Source: an uncultured Prevotellaceae bacterium
GTDB taxonomy: Bacteria; Bacteroidota; Bacteroidia; Bacteroidales; Bacteroidaceae
Length of the DNA stretch: 20,202 bases
Assembly: GCA_902800435.1 (NCBI GenBank)
Contig: CADCEQ010000044.1
Coordinates: forward strand, 1 to 20,202
Direction: 5' to 3'
In this document: positions 13,387 to 20,202 of the stretch, in pieces
Position numbering within the stretch: position 1 is the first letter of the stretch
Layout of the letters: each line of letters opens with the position of its first letter
Position numbers and translations under genes: made by a program
Notes under the pieces: generated by a model
Databases searched by the model: none
What the model saw: the letters and a program-made list of their open reading frames with translations, nothing else
Told to the model about the DNA's origin: nothing

Positions 13387-16199
13387 AACACAGCCTTTTT
13401 GCCGCCGATGATGTACAGACCCTTCTTCGGGCTGTTCACGCGCTGACCGCTGAGGTTATAGACAGCCTCACTCTTGCCAATGCTCTTCACCTCGCTGATG
13501 GCAGTAGCACCGTCGAAGACAATCTGCAGGCGAGCCTCAGAAGTAGCAGCAACATGCAGGTAAGCATGCTCCTTAGCAACAGTCTGACCAGCAGCCTTGT
13601 AGAAGCCAATGTCGCTAACGTTGTTCAGGATGTAGTTGGTAAAGCCCTCTACTTCAGTCTCAACAGTACCACCATTACCGGCTACGAGGTCGCTTTCAGC
13701 AGGTGTGTCGGTCTCGCTAGCAAAGGGAATCTCTTCGGTCTTGCCACCCTCGTAGTAGAGTACCACAGGAGTCCTGGCAGGCACCTTCTCAATCTGAGTC
13801 AGAACCACCTTGTTATCCTCTACCTTAGCGGTGTAAGCCTTGATGTCGGTAGCGGAGAAGTCCATCGCTGCCTCAGTAACATAAGTAGCATAACCATCGC
13901 TGCCAACTGTTACTTCGATAGGAGTTGCCTTTACCAGGCTGAGGTCAGCAATTGTGAAGTGGTGGTTTGCATAAATAGTCAGAATGGAGTTTTCCTTCGT
14001 AGGCTTGAGATAGAATTTCAGTGTCTCAAAAGGATTGCCTTCGCTAGTGTCGATCTTCATTGTGTTAGGATTAACTGTTTGAGTCTGGCCATCCAAACCA
14101 ACAGTGAATACATTTGGCTGATCACCATCGCGCCATCCAGAAACTTTCAGCGTCAGCTCATATAATCCATCAGGAGCAAGTGGCAGAGTATAGCCAGCCT
14201 GCTCACCATAAGTCAGCGTTGTTCCGCCCCATGAGAAGACGGCAGCCTTACCATCGGTATAAGCCAGACCAGGATCTGTAGCTTCATCCTTTATCAACAG
14301 ACGTAAACCCTCAACCTTAGTCCAGCCGGGCAAAACGATATCGCCACTCTTCTCCTTAGGCTCTGTATTAGCGAATTGACCGTCGTAGATAGCGTCTACC
14401 TCACCGTTGTTATCTGTCCATGTAGCCGAAGCCAGAGCGCTTGTCAGCTCATTCACCATTTCCTTACCATTCTCCTTTGTCGGGTCAATGGTCTTAGCAG
14501 CTGCGAGAGCCTGCAATGCCTCTACATTATTATAAGGAGCATAATTGCCTTCCTCAAAACCTAAAGTCTTTGCCTCTGCCCCCTCAATGGCACTGCTAAG
14601 GGCTGCATAGTCATCAGCATCAGCCATCTGGGCATACATTTCCAAGCGTACCAAGCGGAAGTCACCGAACGACAACCAGTTGCCATTACTTCCTGTTTCA
14701 AGATTCATGCCGATTGTCACAGCACCACCCTCTGTTGTGAACTCCACAGTATAATCATTCCAACCGCGGCCAAATATTCCACCCTGGTTGCCAATAGACG
14801 TAATGCCGGTTTGACTGTCACCTGCCACAAGTTGATAAGTAGTGGTTCCATTACCACGAGCTTTTGCGCTCAGTATATACTTGCCAGCGGGCAAATCAAT
14901 CTCCTGAGTGAAAGTCGAAGCGAATGCTGCTCCCCAGCTGTTGGTGTCAAAATAGCTATGAGTAGAAGTTCCATCTGCATCCGTGTATGGCTCATTATTC
15001 ATGATGCGCATCTTGCAGTCGCCAGTCGTGTTTTTAATAGTCCATCCACTAACGTTTGTTGGATTGGTATAATTTGTCAACAGGTTTGTCACGTCGACAG
15101 CACCATCAACTCCTTCAGCCTTAGCATTCGACTCGTAGTAAGCTCGGAGTGCCTCGTATACTGTAGCAGCGGCTGCAGTTGCTTGAGCGGCAGAATTCGC
15201 TGTGCCAGCCAAATCCTCTGTAGGCTTCTTTGAGGAATCGGCATAAGGCAGTTCTACATCAAGAGCAGCAGTAAGGGCTGCATTGGCTTTAACCAGCTCT
15301 TCATAAGCTGACTTGGCAGTCGTGAAAGCATTAGTGGCATTGGTCAATGCAGTGATAGCAGCCTTATAGTCTTCTGCTGAGCTTGGCTCTGTTTTGGCCA
15401 CCTCAGTCTCCAGAGCTGACCTCTCTTCACCAGTCACAATTTCATAATCACTGTTATTCAAAGCATCCTGTGCGGTTTGTACAGCAGCACTCCAGTCAGC
15501 TTTAATGCCTTCAAGAAGGTCGGTGTACACAATCTTCACACAGTCAATGAAAATGTGAGGATTGACACCAGAGCCCTGACCTGTTGACTTATATCCAAGA
15601 CGTATCTGACCAGCAGTTTCTTCTGTCAGTGAAAAAGACACCTCTTGATTAGCCCATGAGCCAACAGTGGGGTTAACAGCAACCGTTGATGCTGTGCCGC
15701 TGGTGGGGAAAAAACCTGTGTATGATTCATTTGCCTGTGTACCGCTTTGGTTAAACATCAGTACGGTAATGGTGTACTTACCAGCAGGAAGAGTGACATC
15801 CTGATAATAGTAGCCACCGCAGCCCCATACAGCGAAGAAGCCGAAGCAATTGTTAGAACCACCTTCAGGGGCAGTAGCAGGAGCATTCTTATTGTTTCCT
15901 TTCAGCTGCCAGGAACTGCCATAAGCGAAAACAGCGCCTGCGACCCCGCTTCCTTCAAATCCTTCATCTGCTGTAGTATTTGTAGCCACAAACCCCCAAT
16001 CATCTACAGCCTGCAAGCCATAGTAGGTGGTGCTGTTTTTTGTCATATCCTTGCCATAGCCGCAAAGATGATTGTCAATGGGAGTACTCTCCGAGAAGTC
16101 CGCATTCTTCAGATACGTCGATGTGACGTCTGTCTGTGCACACACTGCGGAAGCACCTGTAAGGGCGCATGCCGCCAATAAAAGTTTTAGTTTTCTCAT
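13380..16199 (-). CDS. Large secreted modular protein with C-terminal sorting-like tail (939 aa)
   Basis: A signal peptide (1 to about 22, ending AVCAQ) is followed by three beta-rich modules that look like galactose-binding-type folds: about 23-226, 368-520 and 600-756. Two helical FIVAR-like linkers (about 228-350 and 525-592) separate them. PAGKYTITV and PAGKYILSAKARG recur in modules 1 and 2, and APDGLYELTLKVSGW is the equivalent in module 3. A further domain (about 760-897) precedes the tail YNLSGQRVNSPKKGLYIIGG-KKAVLK, typical of Prevotella exported proteins and resembling type IX secretion sorting ends. No catalytic motif is evident, so a carbohydrate- or surface-binding role is inferred. 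GC is visibly lower than in the neighbours. A consensus promoter precedes it. Confidence 0.8.
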   Translation of the reverse strand: MRKLKLLLAACALTGASAVCAQTDVTSTYLKNADFSESTPIDNHLCGYGKDMTKNSTTYYGLQAVDDWGFVATNTTADEGFEGSGVAGAVFAYGSSWQLKGNNKNAPATAPEGGSNNCFGFFAVWGCGGYYYQDVTLPAGKYTITVLMFNQSGTQANESYTGFFPTSGTASTVAVNPTVGSWANQEVSFSLTEETAGQIRLGYKSTGQGSGVNPHIFIDCVKIVYTDLLEGIKADWSAAVQTAQDALNNSDYEIVTGEERSALETEVAKTEPSSAEDYKAAITALTNATNAFTTAKSAYEELVKANAALTAALDVELPYADSSKKPTEDLAGTANSAAQATAAAATVYEALRAYYESNAKAEGVDGAVDVTNLLTNYTNPTNVSGWTIKNTTGDCKMRIMNNEPYTDADGTSTHSYFDTNSWGAAFASTFTQEIDLPAGKYILSAKARGNGTTTYQLVAGDSQTGITSIGNQGGIFGRGWNDYTVEFTTEGGAVTIGMNLETGSNGNWLSFGDFRLVRLEMYAQMADADDYAALSSAIEGAEAKTLGFEEGNYAPYNNVEALQALAAAKTIDPTKENGKEMVNELTSALASATWTDNNGEVDAIYDGQFANTEPKEKSGDIVLPGWTKVEGLRLLIKDEATDPGLAYTDGKAAVFSWGGTTLTYGEQAGYTLPLAPDGLYELTLKVSGWRDGDQPNVFTVGLDGQTQTVNPNTMKIDTSEGNPFETLKFYLKPTKENSILTIYANHHFTIADLSLVKATPIEVTVGSDGYATYVTEAAMDFSATDIKAYTAKVEDNKVVLTQIEKVPARTPVVLYYEGGKTEEIPFASETDTPAESDLVAGNGGTVETEVEGFTNYILNNVSDIGFYKAAGQTVAKEHAYLHVAATSEARLQIVFDGATAISEVKSIGKSEAVYNLSGQRVNSPKKGLYIIGGKKAVLK

Positions 16200-16260
16200 A
16201 CTGTAATATTTTTGTTAGTAAAAAAATTGGTTATTTGTTTGCTAGCTATATAATCGCGTG

Positions 16261-16291
16261 CAAATATACAACTTTTTTCTCACTCGGCAAA
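16261..16291 (-). promoter_or_regulatory. Promoter of the 939-aa secreted protein
   Basis: On the minus strand, TTTG (16291-16288), a 19-bp spacer and TATATTTG (16268-16261) match the consensus fully. The leader to the ATG at 16199 is roughly 57 nt and AT-rich. Confidence 0.85.
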
Positions 16292-16408
16292 ATTAAACAA
16301 GGAAAACTTTCTTAGTAATTATATAATAGGTGTTTTCAGCCTTTTCCTAACTATGAGTAAAGTCGTAATCGGTTTCTATGTATATTACTCAGAAAAAACG
16401 AAAATTCG

Positions 16409-16440
16409 TTTGGCTGTTCCCCGCCTTTTTCGTACCTTTG
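16409..16440 (+). promoter_or_regulatory. Promoter of dnaB
   Basis: TTTG at 16409-16412 and TACCTTTG at 16433-16440 are 20 bp apart. The ATG at 16463 follows 22 bp after the -7 box. The promoter diverges from that of the secreted protein, with about 117 bp between the two elements. Confidence 0.85.
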
Positions 16441-16462
16441 CAGCCCGAAACATCCTAAAACC

Positions 16463-18019
16463 ATGCCAGAAAAGAACAATACCCCCCGCCGGGCGAGCAA
16501 GCCACAACCTGTTGACAATACTTACGGACATCTCCAGCCGCAGGCCTTGGAGGTGGAGAAGACCGTGCTTGGTGCCCTGATGATCGACAAGGACGCCTAT
16601 TCAGTGGTGTGCGAGACGCTGTACCCCGAGAGTTTCTATGAACCGCGCAATCAGAAGGTGTATGCCGCTATCCGCGACCTGGCGATTGCCGAGAAGCCTG
16701 TGGACATCGTTACCGTGACCGACCAGTTGGCAAAGTCGGGCACGTTGGAGGAGGTTGGCGGTCCTGTGTATATTGCCGAGTTGTCAGGGCGTGTGGCTTC
16801 GTCGGCCAACATTGAGTATCACGCCAACATTATCGCACAGAAGTTTCTGGCGCGGCAGCTCATACAGTTTGCCAGCGATGTTGAGACGAAGGCCTTCGAC
16901 GAGACCATCGACGTAGACGACCTGATGCAGCACGCCGAGGGCGCACTCTTCGAGCTGTCGCAGAAGAACATGAAGAAGGAGTACACGCAAATAGACCCTG
17001 TCATCAAGAACGCCATCGATGTCATCAACAAGGCGGCGCAGAATAAGGACGGTCTTACGGGCGTTCCCACGGGCTACCACAAACTGGACGACAAGACGTC
17101 GGGCTGGCAGGCCTCTGACCTTGTGATTATCGCCGGTCGTCCTGCCATGGGTAAGACGTCGTTTGCGCTGTCGATGGCCAAGAATATTGCCGCCGACTAC
17201 AAGGTTCCGCTGGCCTTCTTCTCGTTGGAAATGTCGAACGTGCAGTTGGTGAACCGCCTCATTTCGAATGCCTGTGAGATTGAGGGCAAGAAGATTCTGA
17301 ACGGACAGCTGCATCCCGACGAGTGGGACCGGCTTGACAAGCGCGTGAACACGCTGTTAGGCGCACCGCTTTACATCGACGATACGCCGGGACTCTCTGT
17401 GTTCGAACTGCGTACAAAGGCGCGCCGACTGGTGCGCGAGCATGGCGTGAAGATTATCATGATTGACTATCTGCAGCTGATGAATGCCAACGGCATGCGT
17501 TTCTCAAGCCGTCAGGAGGAGGTAAGCACCATCTCGCGCTCGCTGAAAGGTTTGGCCAAGGAACTTGATATCCCCATTCTGGCATTGAGTCAGCTGAATC
17601 GTGGCGTGGAGGCTCGTGAGGGTTTGGAAGGCAAACGGCCCCAGCTCTCTGACCTGCGTGAGTCGGGAGCCATTGAGCAGGATGCCGATATGGTGCTCTT
17701 CGTTCACCGTCCTGAGTACTACCACATTTATCAGGACGACAACGGACAGGACCTTCACGGCAAGGCGCAGATCATCATTGCCAAGCACCGTAAGGGCGCT
17801 ACGGGCGACGTGCTGCTGACGTTCCGAGGTGAGTACACGCGTTTCGAGAATCCGGAGGATTCACAGATAAGCAGCCGCCGTACTCCGGCAGGTGGCGGCG
17901 AGATAGTAGGCTCGAAGATTAACGGCGACATGGGCGGCGAGCCCTTCGTGCCAGGACAGAGCGACCCGTTCGGCGGAGACCCGATGCCTGATCCCGGCAA
18001 TGGTCCGTTGCCGTTTTGA
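16463..18019 (+). CDS. dnaB: Replicative DNA helicase
   Basis: A hexameric 5'-3' helicase that unwinds DNA at the replication fork and interacts with primase. Its 518 residues show an N-terminal DnaB domain (about 25-130, opening with PQALEVEKTVLGALM), a linker helix and a RecA-like C-terminal ATPase. Walker A is GRPAMGKT (225-232), followed by FFSLEMS. Walker B is in IIMIDYLQLM, and LSQLNRGVE and LRESGAIEQDADMV are typical DnaB motifs. No intein is present. The last 45 residues or so form a flexible Gly/Pro/Asp-rich tail ending DPGNGPLPF. It is a single-gene transcript, convergent with the TPR protein gene. Confidence 0.97.
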   Translation: MPEKNNTPRRASKPQPVDNTYGHLQPQALEVEKTVLGALMIDKDAYSVVCETLYPESFYEPRNQKVYAAIRDLAIAEKPVDIVTVTDQLAKSGTLEEVGGPVYIAELSGRVASSANIEYHANIIAQKFLARQLIQFASDVETKAFDETIDVDDLMQHAEGALFELSQKNMKKEYTQIDPVIKNAIDVINKAAQNKDGLTGVPTGYHKLDDKTSGWQASDLVIIAGRPAMGKTSFALSMAKNIAADYKVPLAFFSLEMSNVQLVNRLISNACEIEGKKILNGQLHPDEWDRLDKRVNTLLGAPLYIDDTPGLSVFELRTKARRLVREHGVKIIMIDYLQLMNANGMRFSSRQEEVSTISRSLKGLAKELDIPILALSQLNRGVEAREGLEGKRPQLSDLRESGAIEQDADMVLFVHRPEYYHIYQDDNGQDLHGKAQIIIAKHRKGATGDVLLTFRGEYTRFENPEDSQISSRRTPAGGGEIVGSKINGDMGGEPFVPGQSDPFGGDPMPDPGNGPLPF

Positions 18020-18060
18020 AGTGAGAAGTGAAGAGTGAAAAGTGAAAAGTGAAGGTTGAA
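18020..18060 (+). repeat. AGTGAAA heptamer array after dnaB
   Basis: Six TGA triplets at 18022, 18029, 18036, 18043, 18050 and 18057 are each exactly 7 nt apart, immediately after the dnaB stop (18017-18019). The consensus unit is AGTGARA. Confidence 0.9.
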
Positions 18061-18063
18061 GAG

Positions 18064-19731
18064 TTATTTTGAGTACTTTTCAATCAGCACATCAGCCTGC
18101 GAGTCGCCCAGCTCGCGGGCTTTTTGCAGGTTCTTGAGACCGTCGGCTTTCAGACCTTTCTGACATTGTGCGATACCGAGGAAGAGGTAGCCGTCGCTGT
18201 GGTCGGGTGCTATCTTGACACACTCGTTGGCTGTGGCGATGGCCTCGTCGTAGAGGCCGACGCGCACCTGCAGCGAGGCTTTCTCGGCATAGTAGAGGTC
18301 GTACTGGGGATTCATCTTGATAGCCTGGTCGATGTCGTTGAGGGCCTGCTGGAACAGTCGGCCTCCCACCTCGGCCTGGAAGCGGAGGTAGTAGAAGCGA
18401 TCGTTGACGGTGGCCACCATCAGCTTCTCGTATTCGTTGAGGTCGGTGACGGCCTTGCGGTTCTGGTTGGCATCCATCAGCACCTGGGCACGGGCCAGCA
18501 GGTAAGGCGCTGCCTCCTTCAGATAGGGCTGGTTGAACGTTGCCAAACAGCTGTCCAAGAGGGCAATCTGCCCGAGGGTGTCCTTCTGGGCGGCTTTGCA
18601 GCGGGAGGCTTCGTAGAAGAGTTCCGGTGAGCGCAGTTCGCTGCTGAAGAGTGCATTGTAGATGTCGGCCGCCTCGCCGTACTTCTTCTGGGCAAAGAGG
18701 ATGGCGGCTTGCTGGTGGCGGTAGATGGCCAGCGGATTCAGCTTCTCGGCCTCGCGAGCTTCGCTGAGAGCCTTGTCGAGCGACCAGGGCTCGTAGGGCT
18801 CCTGGCTCAGATACACCTCCTTTTGGTAGATGAGCTTCGAGTAGTTGAAGTGGGCTTCGTCCTTCTTGTCGGCGATGCGGATGGCCTGCTCCATGTCGCG
18901 TGCAGCGTCGTCGAATTTCTTGTCGACAAGTTCTGTCTGTGCGCGGTAGGTATAGCCGTCGGGCGAGTTGGGGAAGCGGCTGATGAAGTCGTCAATCAGC
19001 TGCAGGTATTGGGCGGAGTCCAAGGAGTTCTGGCCCATATAGAGTGCGAGCACGGCCTGGTCGGGGTCGGCGGGCAGGTCCTTCTTGATGTAGGTGCTGC
19101 GCAGGGTGGCATCGTTGATGCTCAGTCCGTTGATGCGGAGCGAGTCGGCAAAGCGTGCGCTGACGGCGTAGCTCAGCGAGTCGTCCTGGCGGTAGGGCTG
19201 CTGCATGAGTCCGACCACCTCGCCGGCGTCGTTCATCAGCGGGCAGCTCGTGGCGCCTTCGGGCATGGTCATGGCCACCGTGTAGTAGGCATAGCTGGTG
19301 TTGATTGTCTCCGTCTTGCGGACGGTGCCGGCGGGCACCTGCTTCATCTCGCGGTAGGTCAGCAGCCACACCTGAGTGCCCTCAGCAGCATCGGTGGCGG
19401 CGATGGTCAGCGGCACGGTCTTCTTGGCCGCTACGCGGAACTTAGCCACGTCGTAGGTCTCGTTGGCGCCGAGCATGCAGGCCACGGGCAGTTCCTTGCC
19501 CTGGGCATCGATGACGACAGCCGACGAGGCGCCCTTGAAGGGGCTGAAGCTGCTGACGGCCTCGCCGTCTTCGCCAGTAAAGAATCCGTTCGTACTGCCT
19601 ATGAGCGTGCCGTCGGCACTGAAGGTCTTCAGGGTAAACACCGATTTGGTGGCTTTCTTCGTCCACGAAGGCTGGCTGCTGGCAGTCGCGGTCAGCAGCA
19701 CACCTATTATTATAATACAGAGTCGTTTCAT
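18064..19731 (-). CDS. Exported TPR protein with degenerate trypsin-like domain
   Basis: A 555-residue protein with a signal peptide (1 to about 19). Residues about 27-195 align by pattern to an HtrA/trypsin-like fold: SVFTLKTFSADGTLIGSTNGFF, then ANETYDVAKFRV, then the nucleophile region GATSCPLMNDAGEVVGL. The catalytic triad is not intact: the usual His segment (TNxHV) reads SSFSPFKGA, and GNSGGPL reads GATSCPL. Only the Asp (D94) is recognisable. Residues about 225-550 are TPR-type helical repeats, so a scaffolding or substrate-binding role is more likely than proteolysis. I recall similar serine protease-like/TPR proteins in other Bacteroidales. Its ATG overlaps the recN stop by 4 bp, so it is translationally coupled to recN. 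Confidence 0.82.
   Translation of the reverse strand: MKRLCIIIIGVLLTATASSQPSWTKKATKSVFTLKTFSADGTLIGSTNGFFTGEDGEAVSSFSPFKGASSAVVIDAQGKELPVACMLGANETYDVAKFRVAAKKTVPLTIAATDAAEGTQVWLLTYREMKQVPAGTVRKTETINTSYAYYTVAMTMPEGATSCPLMNDAGEVVGLMQQPYRQDDSLSYAVSARFADSLRINGLSINDATLRSTYIKKDLPADPDQAVLALYMGQNSLDSAQYLQLIDDFISRFPNSPDGYTYRAQTELVDKKFDDAARDMEQAIRIADKKDEAHFNYSKLIYQKEVYLSQEPYEPWSLDKALSEAREAEKLNPLAIYRHQQAAILFAQKKYGEAADIYNALFSSELRSPELFYEASRCKAAQKDTLGQIALLDSCLATFNQPYLKEAAPYLLARAQVLMDANQNRKAVTDLNEYEKLMVATVNDRFYYLRFQAEVGGRLFQQALNDIDQAIKMNPQYDLYYAEKASLQVRVGLYDEAIATANECVKIAPDHSDGYLFLGIAQCQKGLKADGLKNLQKARELGDSQADVLIEKYSK
18095..18125 (+). terminator. Candidate dnaB terminator inside the TPR gene
   Basis: A 9-bp stem (18095-18103 with 18112-18120, one G-U pair) with an 8-nt loop is followed directly by TTTTT (18121-18125). 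It would stop plus-strand transcription from dnaB but lies within the 3' coding end of the minus-strand TPR gene. Confidence 0.65.
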
Positions 19732-20202
19732 TGTTTCAATAATTCTTTTGCGTGCTCGATGGCGGCGGCTGTGACGTCGCTGCCGCTGAGCATCTGGGCT
19801 ATCTCGGTGACGCGCTGGTCGTGACTGAGTTCCGTCATTGTACTGATGGTGCCGTCGGCGCTCTCGGTCTTCGTTACCTTGTAGTGGCTTGTGCCGAGGG
19901 CGGCAATCTGCGGCAGGTGGGTGATGCTGATGACCTGGCGGTCGGCCAGCCCCATCTCCTGCATCATGCGGGCCATCTGTTCGGCCACGCGACCGCTGAC
20001 GCCTGTGTCTATCTCGTCGAAGATGATGGTAGGCAGCTTGACGGCGCCGCTGATCATGGCCTTCAGCGAGAGCATGACGCGGGCCACCTCGCCGCCCGAG
20101 GCCACCTGAGCGACGGGCTGGAGTGGGGTAGAGGTGTTGGCCGAGAAGAGGAACTGCACCTCGTCCTGTCCGCTGCGTCCCAACTCCGCCTGTGCAATGT
20201 TG
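19728..20202 (-). CDS. recN: DNA repair protein RecN, C-terminal part
   Basis: An SMC-like ATPase that acts in recombinational double-strand break repair. Only the C-terminal 157 codons or so lie in the window. The frame stays open to the right edge (it reads NIAQAELGRSG), so the start lies beyond 20202. The ABC signature is VASGGEVARVMLSLKAM, Walker B is PTIIFDEIDTGVSG, and the H-loop is SITHLPQIAALG. The C-terminal AAAIEHAKELLKQ is complete. It is the upstream member of an operon with the TPR protein, with ATGA overlap. Confidence 0.95.
   Translation of the reverse strand, partial: NIAQAELGRSGQDEVQFLFSANTSTPLQPVAQVASGGEVARVMLSLKAMISGAVKLPTIIFDEIDTGVSGRVAEQMARMMQEMGLADRQVISITHLPQIAALGTSHYKVTKTESADGTISTMTELSHDQRVTEIAQMLSGSDVTAAAIEHAKELLKQ

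Noticed and set aside
13035..14165. 376-codon plus-strand open frame opposite the secreted protein and crossing into ispE
   Set aside because: It crosses a terminator, a promoter and parts of three minus-strand genes without any domain pattern.
17995..18017. Hairpin at the very end of dnaB as its terminator
   Set aside because: The 6-bp stem and four Ts overlap the last codons, so termination there would remove the stop codon. The hairpin at 18095-18125 is a better candidate.
18709..19824. 371-codon plus-strand open frame opposite the TPR gene
   Set aside because: Composition is repetitive Gly/Val/Leu/His/Asp, with no motif. The minus-strand frame has a signal peptide, TPRs and an ATGA overlap with recN.

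Overview
The window looks like a chromosomal segment of a Bacteroidales bacterium, most likely Prevotella or a close relative (Prevotellaceae). The clues are Bacteroidetes-type promoters (TTTG, about 19-20 bp, then TAnnTTTG), few Shine-Dalgarno sequences, fairly high GC in the housekeeping genes, a smalltalk-like micro-protein, a secreted protein with a YNLSGQRV tail, and protein sequences that read as Prevotella versions of DnaB, RecN, SerC and the M3 peptidase.

Layout, left to right. 1-332 is gene-free and holds palindromic REP-like elements. 333-443 is a 36-residue smalltalk-like ORF ending in a terminator whose loop carries the -33 box of the next promoter. 533-2523 is an M3 oligopeptidase gene broken by an internal deletion and frameshift. 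A repeat-filled gap leads to a dCMP deaminase and an S41 C-terminal processing protease (2605-4722). Next come a small membrane protein and a Skp/OmpH-like lipoprotein (4813-5646), then the serine biosynthesis pair serC-serA (5797-7809), closed by a strong terminator.

A WG-repeat lipoprotein gene on the minus strand (7880-8968) separates serCA from a plus-strand operon of HIT protein, DUF1015 protein, and one long ORF fusing a YigZ/IMPACT protein to a LysM glucosaminidase (9085-12223). That ORF meets ispE (minus) tail to tail with no spacer, and its terminator lies inside the ispE coding sequence. Further right on the minus strand are a 939-residue secreted modular protein of lower GC and a 54-residue ORF directly downstream of it. 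dnaB follows on the plus strand (16463-18019). The window closes with a minus-strand pair: recN (cut by the window edge) and a TPR protein carrying a degenerate trypsin-like domain.

Most of the content is core metabolism, envelope maintenance and replication/repair. I found no CRISPR array, tRNA, rRNA, transposase or obvious defence system. The least ordinary signals are: ladders of stop codons spaced 7-8 nt apart immediately after four different genes; the YigZ-glucosaminidase fusion with an internal signal peptide; the split M3 peptidase with an ATGA overlap; terminators embedded antisense in convergent genes; near-leaderless promoters; and the modular secreted protein with its 54-residue companion.
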